Assembly: GCF_024758725.1 (NCBI RefSeq)
Contig: NZ_CP096972.1
Span: 2,772,001-2,836,000, forward strand
From: Sphingomonas sp. SUN039
Lineage (GTDB): Bacteria; Pseudomonadota; Alphaproteobacteria; Sphingomonadales; Sphingomonadaceae
DNA length: 64,000 bases
Reading direction: 5' to 3'
Shown: one piece after another, positions 58,527 to 64,000 of the stretch
How positions within the stretch are numbered: the first letter of the stretch is position 1
Layout of the letters: the number at the start of each line of letters is the position of its first letter
Notes under the pieces: generated by a model
Told to the model about the DNA's origin: nothing
Databases searched by the model: none
The model's input: only the letters and a program-made list of their open reading frames with translations
Position numbers and translations under genes: made by a program

Positions 58527-60889
58527 AGTTCACGCTCGGCTGGCTCAAGCAGCATCTCGACACCGACGCGACCGTCGATCAAGTCGCCGACACGCTCAAC
58601 GCGATCGGGCTGGAGGTCGAGGGGATCGACAATCCGGCTGAGAAACTGTCGGCGTTCCGCATTGCCCGCGTGCTGACCGCCGCGCCGCATCCGCAGGCCG
58701 ACAAGCTGCAAGTGCTGTCGGTCGATGCGGGCGACGGGCCGTTGCAGGTCGTCTGCGGCGCGCCCAATGCGCGGGCGGGTCTCGTCGGCGTGTTCGGCGC
58801 GCCGGGGGCTGTCGTGCCGTCGAACGGCATGGTCCTGAAAGTCGCGGCGATCCGCGGCGTCGAATCGAACGGCATGATGTGTTCGGTGCGCGAGCTCGAA
58901 CTCGGCGACGAGCATGACGGCATCATCGAGCTGCCTGCCGACGCCCCCGTCGGCGCGTCGTTCGCGGGTTATGCGGGGATCGACGATCCGGTGTTCGACG
59001 TGGCAGTCACCCCGAACCGGCAGGACTGCATGGGCGTGCGTGGCATCGCCCGCGATCTGGCAGCGGCAGGGCTGGGGACGCTCAAGCCGCTGGCGGTGCC
59101 CGAGATTGTGGGCAACGGGCCGAGCAAGATCGAAATCCGGACCGACGACGCCGAGGGCTGTCCGGCTTTCTACGGCCGCACGATCAGCGGTGTCACCAAC
59201 GGCACCGCGCCCGAGTGGATGGCGCGCCGTTTGAAGGCCGTCGGGCAGCGCTCGATCTCGACGCTCGTTGACATCACCAACTACGTCATGCTCGACCTGG
59301 GGCGGCCGAGCCATGCCTATGACATGGCGAAGCTCAGCGGTGCGCTCGTCGCCCGCCGCGCGACCGACGGTGAGACGGTGACGGTCCTCAACGGCAAGAC
59401 CTACACGCTCACGCCCGAGATGACGGTCATCGCCGATGCCAACGAAGTCCATGACGTCGCGGGCATTATGGGCGGCGAGCACTCCGGCATTGCCGACGAC
59501 ACGACAGATGTGCTGCTCGAAGTCGCCTATTTCACGCCCGAAGGCATCGCGAAAACCGGCCAGACGCTTGCGCTGACCAGCGACGCGCGGACGAGATTCG
59601 AACGCGGGGTCGATCCGGCGTTCCTCGAAGATGCAGTCGCGATTCTGACCGGGCTGATCGTCGAGCATTGCGGGGGCGCGCCGTCGGAGATGGTTCGCGC
59701 CGGATCGCCGCCGCTCGAGGTGCGGACATTGTCCTACGACCCGGGGTTGTGCGCGCAGCTCGGCGGCATCGACGTTCGGCCTGATCGGCAGCGGGCGATC
59801 CTCGACCGCCTCGGCTTTGCAGCGGCGACGGACTGGACCGTCACCATCCCCAGCTGGCGGCGTGACGTCGATGGCCCCGCCGATCTGGTCGAGGAAGTCG
59901 TGCGGATCGTCGGGCTCGACAACATCGTCTCGACCCCGCTGCCCCGCACCGACGGCGTGGCGCGTCCGACGGCAACGGCTGACCAAAAGCTGGAGCGTCG
60001 GATGCGGCGAACCGCCGCCAGCCTTGGCCTCAACGAGGCGATCACCTGGTCGTTCATATCCGAAAATGAAGCGGCGGCAGTCGGCGGCGGCCACTGGGTT
60101 CTGGAAAACCCCATCAGCGAAGAGTTGAAGGTCATGCGGCCCTCGCTGCTGCCAGGGCTGCTCTCGGCGGCGCGGCGCAATCTCGACCGGGGTGCCGACA
60201 GCGTCCGCCTGTTCGAAATCGGTCGTCGCTATCTGGCCGATGGCGAACACCCCACGCTCGTCCTTGTCATGGCAGGGGAGCGGGCACCACGCGATTGGCA
60301 GGGCGGCAAGGCAAAGCCATTCGACGCCTATGACGCAAAGGCGTTGTGCATCGAACTGCTGAGGGCGGCGGGTGCACCTGTCGATAATTTGCAGGTGATG
60401 GGCGAGGCAGGGAATTTCTATCATCCCGGCCAATCGGCAACGCTTCGGCTCGGTCCTAAAACGGTTCTGGCAAGCTTTGGCGTGATTCACCCGACGACGG
60501 CCAAGGCGTTCGGCATCGATGGGCCGGTCGTCGCGGCGGGGATTCATCTCGACGCAATTCCAACCAAACGCGAGACCGGCTTCATGCGCGCCGCTTACAC
60601 CCCGCCCGCACTGCAAGTCGTGCGCCGCGACTTTGCCTTCCTCGTGCCGCTCGATCTGGCGAGCGACACGCTGGTTCGCGCAGTCAAGGGCGCCGACAAG
60701 GGCGTCATCGCCGACGCGCGGCTGTTCGACATGTTCACCGGCACCGGCGTGCCCGAGGGGCAGAAATCGCTCGCGGTCGAAGTGACGCTGCAACCGGTCG
60801 ACAAGAGCTTCACCGAGGACGATCTGACCGCCATTGCGGCAAAAGTCGTGGCGGCGGCGGCGAAGCTGGGTGCCGTTCTGCGCGGCTAA
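58523..60889 (+). CDS. pheT: Phenylalanine--tRNA ligase beta subunit
   Basis: 788 aa. An N-terminal EMAP/OB tRNA-binding domain ([20 protein letters not shown]), B3/B4 editing domain, B5 domain and the C-terminal anticodon-like FDX domain ([28 protein letters not shown]). Complete. Coupled to pheS. Confidence 0.96.
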   Translation: MKFTLGWLKQHLDTDATVDQVADTLNAIGLEVEGIDNPAEKLSAFRIARVLTAAPHPQADKLQVLSVDAGDGPLQVVCGAPNARAGLVGVFGAPGAVVPSNGMVLKVAAIRGVESNGMMCSVRELELGDEHDGIIELPADAPVGASFAGYAGIDDPVFDVAVTPNRQDCMGVRGIARDLAAAGLGTLKPLAVPEIVGNGPSKIEIRTDDAEGCPAFYGRTISGVTNGTAPEWMARRLKAVGQRSISTLVDITNYVMLDLGRPSHAYDMAKLSGALVARRATDGETVTVLNGKTYTLTPEMTVIADANEVHDVAGIMGGEHSGIADDTTDVLLEVAYFTPEGIAKTGQTLALTSDARTRFERGVDPAFLEDAVAILTGLIVEHCGGAPSEMVRAGSPPLEVRTLSYDPGLCAQLGGIDVRPDRQRAILDRLGFAAATDWTVTIPSWRRDVDGPADLVEEVVRIVGLDNIVSTPLPRTDGVARPTATADQKLERRMRRTAASLGLNEAITWSFISENEAAAVGGGHWVLENPISEELKVMRPSLLPGLLSAARRNLDRGADSVRLFEIGRRYLADGEHPTLVLVMAGERAPRDWQGGKAKPFDAYDAKALCIELLRAAGAPVDNLQVMGEAGNFYHPGQSATLRLGPKTVLASFGVIHPTTAKAFGIDGPVVAAGIHLDAIPTKRETGFMRAAYTPPALQVVRRDFAFLVPLDLASDTLVRAVKGADKGVIADARLFDMFTGTGVPEGQKSLAVEVTLQPVDKSFTEDDLTAIAAKVVAAAAKLGAVLRG

Positions 60890-60956
60890 ATTCAGGCGCA
60901 AGATGCGGGATGGCGCAGGCCTCGCGTGGCGGTATGAGCGACGCGAGGAGAGCCGA

Positions 60957-62348
60957 ATGACGCCGTCCGATCTTGCCGCGCTACAGGCCGCCGCCGATGC
61001 TGCCGCCGCGTACCGCCGCGATATTGCCGTTGCCGAACACACGCCGGTCGCCGATTACCGGACGATCCATGCGGCCTTTGCGGCACCGGTTCCCGAGGAA
61101 CCCGGCGACTCCGCTGCAATCATCGACGAGCTCGTCCGGCTGGCCACCCCCGGCATTCGCGCGCAGACTGGGCCGCGCTTCTTCGGCTGGGTGATCGGCC
61201 ATTCGCACCCGGTCGGCGTCGCGGCGGACTGGCTGGCCTCGGCCTGGGGACAGAACGCCGCCAATGTGACAGCGGCCCCGGCGGCGGCTGCGGTGGAGGC
61301 GGTTGCCTGCGACTGGGTGCTCGACCTGCTGGATTTGCCCCGCGACGCCTCAGTCGGCGTGGTAACGGGCGCGACAGTCGCGAATTTCGTGTGCCTTGCC
61401 GCCGCGCGCAGCGAAGTGCTGCGCCGGACCGGCTGGGACGTCGAAGCCGACGGCCTGTTCGGCGCGCCGCCGGTGACGGTGCTGATCGGGGCCGACGCCC
61501 ATGCGACCGTTTATTCCGGCCTCAAATATCTCGGCCTCGGCGCGCGGCGGGTGCGCGAAGTCGCGTGCGACGATCTGGGACGCATCCTGCCCGACGCATT
61601 CGCGGCGGCGCTCGATGAGTCCGACGGGCCGGTCATCGCAATCCTGCAGGCCGGACAGATCAATACGGGTGGCTGCGATCCCTTCGACGCGCTGGTGCCG
61701 ATGGCCCATGCCAGAGGTGCATGGGTCCATGTCGACGGCGCGTTCGGATTGTGGGCGCAGGCGGCACCGGCGCGCAAGCACCTGACCGCCGGGGTCGAGG
61801 CTGCCGACAGCTGGGCAACCGACGGGCATAAATGGCTGCAGACACCCTATGACTGCGGCTTTGCCATCGTCCGCGATGCCGGGGCGCATGCCCGGGCGAT
61901 GGCGATTTCGGCGAGCTATTTGCCGCCAGCCGAAGGGTCCGACCGCGACCCCTCGACCTATGTCCCCGAACTGTCGCGCCGCGCGCGGGGCTTTGCGACC
62001 TGGGCGACGATCAAGGCGCTGGGGCGCAGCGGCATCGCCGAAATGGTCGAGCGCAACTGCGCGGTCGCCGTGCACATGGCGGCTTGTCTCGACGCCGAAC
62101 CCGGCATCGCAGCAGTCGTCCCGGTAACGCTCAACCAGTTCATGGTCCGCTTCGGCGACGACGATGCGCTGACCCTCGCGACCGTCGAGCAGATCCAGCG
62201 CGACGGCGTCGCCTTTTTCGGGGCGTCGCAATGGCGCGGCCAATGGGTCCTGCGCGCGTCGGTCTGTTCGATGGCAACAACGATGGCCGAGGGGGAAACC
62301 AGCGTCGCCGCCGTGATCGACGCCTGGCGCAAGGTGCAGGCGCGATGA
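60957..62348 (+). CDS. PLP-dependent decarboxylase/aminotransferase-like protein (group II fold)
   Basis: 463 aa from the ATG at 60957, preceded by GAGGAG. The PLP lysine is in SWATDGHKWLQTPYDCG, with the upstream Asp/His features WVHVDGAFG and VTGATVANF. It belongs to the group II decarboxylase fold (glutamate, aromatic amino acid or sphingosine-phosphate-lyase relatives). The substrate is not determinable. Stop overlaps the epimerase gene (ATGA). Confidence 0.85.
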   Translation: MTPSDLAALQAAADAAAAYRRDIAVAEHTPVADYRTIHAAFAAPVPEEPGDSAAIIDELVRLATPGIRAQTGPRFFGWVIGHSHPVGVAADWLASAWGQNAANVTAAPAAAAVEAVACDWVLDLLDLPRDASVGVVTGATVANFVCLAAARSEVLRRTGWDVEADGLFGAPPVTVLIGADAHATVYSGLKYLGLGARRVREVACDDLGRILPDAFAAALDESDGPVIAILQAGQINTGGCDPFDALVPMAHARGAWVHVDGAFGLWAQAAPARKHLTAGVEAADSWATDGHKWLQTPYDCGFAIVRDAGAHARAMAISASYLPPAEGSDRDPSTYVPELSRRARGFATWATIKALGRSGIAEMVERNCAVAVHMAACLDAEPGIAAVVPVTLNQFMVRFGDDDALTLATVEQIQRDGVAFFGASQWRGQWVLRASVCSMATTMAEGETSVAAVIDAWRKVQAR

Positions 62349-63208
62349 TCGGGATTTCGTCCGGCGCGCTCACCGCGCGGATCGACCCGCAGGGGGCAGA
62401 GCTTCAGTCGCTGACCGACGTTCGGGGCCGCGAGTATATGTCGTCGGGCGATCCGGCGTTCTGGTCGGGTCGTGCGCCGTTGCTGTTCCCCATTGTCGGT
62501 CGGCTGAACGATGACATGCTGCGCGTCGACGGGCAGAGCTACACCCTAGAAAAGCACGGATTTGCGCGGCGTGTGCGCTTCGAAGTCGTGGCTCATGACG
62601 CCAGTTCGGTGCGGTTCCGCCTGACCGACAGCCCCGCGACCCGGGCAATGTACCCGTTCGCGTTCACGCTCGACGTGCTGTTCGCGGTGGCGGGCGACAC
62701 GCTGGCGATGACCGTGATAATCCGCAATCCGGGCAACGCGCCGCTGCCCGCGAGCTTCGGCTATCACCCCGCCTTCGCTTGGCCGCTGCCCGGCGCGGAG
62801 CGGGCCGCGCACGAGGTCGTGTTCGAGTGCGACGAGCCAGCGCCGTTGCGCCGTGTCACGCCGGAGGGACTGATCGGTCCCGACCCGAAGCCTTCGCCAG
62901 TGGACGGCAACAGCTTCGCCCTGACCGACGCCCTGTTCGCCGACGACGCGCTGGTCTGGACCGACCTCGACAGCCGTCGCCTGAGTTATGGCGTACCCGA
63001 CGGCCCGCACCTCGACATCGCGTTTCCCGACACGCCGCACCTCGGCATCTGGACCAAGCCCGGTGCCGCGTTCGTCTGCATCGAACCCTGGGCCGGACAT
63101 GCCGACCCCGAGGGCTATTCCGGGGACTTCCGCGACAAGCCGGGGGTGATGGGCATCGCCCCCGGCGCGGCGCGGTCTTTCCGCATGGACGTGACCGTTA
63201 GAACTTGA
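62345..63208 (+). CDS. Aldose 1-epimerase family protein
   Basis: 287 aa. Galactose-mutarotase fold; visible landmarks are LLFPIVGRLNDDML, KHGFARRVRFEVV and ASFGYHPAFAWPLPG (catalytic His region), then CIEPWAGHADPEGY. Closest to the group of YeaD/LacX-like epimerases. Sugar specificity unknown. Coupled to the PLP enzyme; 3' end overlaps the convergent TonB-dependent receptor by 11 bases. Confidence 0.88.
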   Translation: MIGISSGALTARIDPQGAELQSLTDVRGREYMSSGDPAFWSGRAPLLFPIVGRLNDDMLRVDGQSYTLEKHGFARRVRFEVVAHDASSVRFRLTDSPATRAMYPFAFTLDVLFAVAGDTLAMTVIIRNPGNAPLPASFGYHPAFAWPLPGAERAAHEVVFECDEPAPLRRVTPEGLIGPDPKPSPVDGNSFALTDALFADDALVWTDLDSRRLSYGVPDGPHLDIAFPDTPHLGIWTKPGAAFVCIEPWAGHADPEGYSGDFRDKPGVMGIAPGAARSFRMDVTVRT

Positions 63209-64000
63209 GTCCGACCGTCGCGAACACCTGACGCGGGTTGCCGTAGTAGGCGGTCAACACGCCTTCGTTGCCGAGCGTCGAGTTGATCCCCGGCGTGCCG
63301 TTGGCGAGGATGAACGCGCCGGTGTCGGGGTTCTGGCGCAGGAAGTTGTAGCCCGCGACGATATAGCGGCGGTTGGTCAGGTTGCGGCCATGGATGCCGA
63401 CCGACCAGCGGTCGTTCTCCGCCGTGTAGACGAGGCTCGCGTCGAGCAACGTGTAGCGCGGCTGGTCGAGGCCGGGGGTGGCGAGCTCGAACTGCTGCGA
63501 ATCGCCACGATAGGAGAGCGTCGACGACATGTTCAGCGAACCCCCGCCAATCGGCACATTGTACGACAGGGTTTCCGAAATCGTCAGATCGGGCGTGTTC
63601 TGGATCGCTCGACGGTTGGCGACATCGATGCCGCGCGCGTCGATGAACTGGGTGTAGCGCGCATCGATATAGCCGACTGCGACCTGCAGGCCCAGCTTGG
63701 CGCCGTCGATGAACGCATCTCGCGCGACCAGATTGCCCTCGAACTCGACCCCGCGAAAGCGCGCGCGCCCCGCGTTTGTGGTGATGCCGACGAAGGTCTG
63801 GATCCCGTTCACGGTCTGGCCGACCGAACCAGGCACCTGCACATCGGTGTAATCGGCGTGGAACGCCGACAGCGCGAAGGTGAACGCACGGTCGAACAAT
63901 GCGCCCTTCCAGCCGATTTCATAGCTGTCGACCTTTTCGGGCCGGAACGACAGGAAGCGGTAGATATCGGCCTGATCGCCGCCTGCGCCGTTGATGCCGT
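63198..64000 (-). CDS. TonB-dependent receptor, C-terminal barrel (5' part outside window)
   Basis: The frame enters from the right edge. The 267 visible residues contain the late barrel strands FRPEKVDSYEIGWKG, SAFHADYTDVQVPG, ARFRGVEFEGNLVARD and WSVGIHGRNLTNRRYIV, ending in the aromatic VFATVGLKF. It is the typical end of a TonB-dependent receptor. Plug and signal are not visible; ligand unknown. Confidence 0.93.
   Translation of the reverse strand, partial: GINGAGGDQADIYRFLSFRPEKVDSYEIGWKGALFDRAFTFALSAFHADYTDVQVPGSVGQTVNGIQTFVGITTNAGRARFRGVEFEGNLVARDAFIDGAKLGLQVAVGYIDARYTQFIDARGIDVANRRAIQNTPDLTISETLSYNVPIGGGSLNMSSTLSYRGDSQQFELATPGLDQPRYTLLDASLVYTAENDRWSVGIHGRNLTNRRYIVAGYNFLRQNPDTGAFILANGTPGINSTLGNEGVLTAYYGNPRQVFATVGLKF

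Noticed and set aside
58472-61042. 856-codon minus-strand frame opposite pheT
   Set aside because: Antisense shadow in GC-rich coding DNA, no motif.

Overview
The window is a stretch of high-GC chromosome (sampled lines mostly 62-72 % GC) from an alphaproteobacterium, most likely a member of the Sphingomonadales. Reasons: two large TonB-dependent receptors plus a dedicated TonB; COQ9, BamE and the ubiquinol-cytochrome c chaperone; GluQ plus a GluRS; an argH-lptM-lysA order; and frequent GC-rich palindromic intergenic repeats. No rRNA, tRNA, CRISPR array, integrase or phage structural gene was seen. Genes are packed tightly, many with 4-base ATGA overlaps, and there is no gene-free stretch above 300 bases. 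The longest are 4855-5060, 11846-11997 and 44394-44633, all filled by palindromic repeats.

Layout. 1-4.4 kb: HD-domain protein (cut by the edge), a LytS/LytTR two-component pair, a di-iron fatty-acid hydroxylase/sterol desaturase, and a seven-helix membrane AraC-type regulator. 4.4-11.2 kb (minus): periplasmic MsrB, a CYP153-type P450, a 3-hydroxybutyryl-CoA dehydrogenase, the ergothioneine pair egtD-egtB, a PduO-type cobalamin adenosyltransferase, a HIG1-like two-helix protein, and gluQ. 11.2-22.3 kb: HNH endonuclease, GST, ZntB-like transporter, siroheme dehydrogenase with a vestigial methyltransferase tail, a three-gene metal-associated cell-envelope set, lysA-lptM-argH, a TlpA-like lipoprotein, a membrane glycosyltransferase and infC. 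22.4-34.7 kb: TonB-dependent receptor, glnD, a two-gene phosphoribosyltransferase-like/NADAR cassette, mutS and maeB.

34.7-44.4 kb: bamE, ubiquinol-cytochrome c chaperone, yceD, ssb, feoAB, a YoaK-type protein, COQ9, a PuuD-like membrane protein, a JmjC/cupin oxygenase, a DMT transporter and an Old Yellow Enzyme. 44.4-52.5 kb (minus): a MITE-like element, GNAT, a riboflavin operon (ribD-ribE-ribBX-EamA-ribH), TonB, gltX and an AT-richer VapBC module. 52.5-64 kb: nadE, then plus-strand prs-cyclase-hisN, rpmI-rplT, pheS-pheT, a PLP decarboxylase, an aldose epimerase, and the 3' part of a second TonB-dependent receptor.

The best candidate for an undescribed system is the cassette at 27999-29611. 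It holds a phosphoribosyltransferase-like protein of the type predicted in biological-conflict systems, directly followed by a NADAR-domain protein. It sits alone between two housekeeping genes and has lower GC than both. Other points of interest: an HTH domain fused to RibBX with a dyad at its promoter; a toxin-antitoxin module whose toxin stop overlaps the gltX start; a palindromic repeat inserted in frame inside mutS; a probable ATC start for infC; and paired dyads upstream of egtB.
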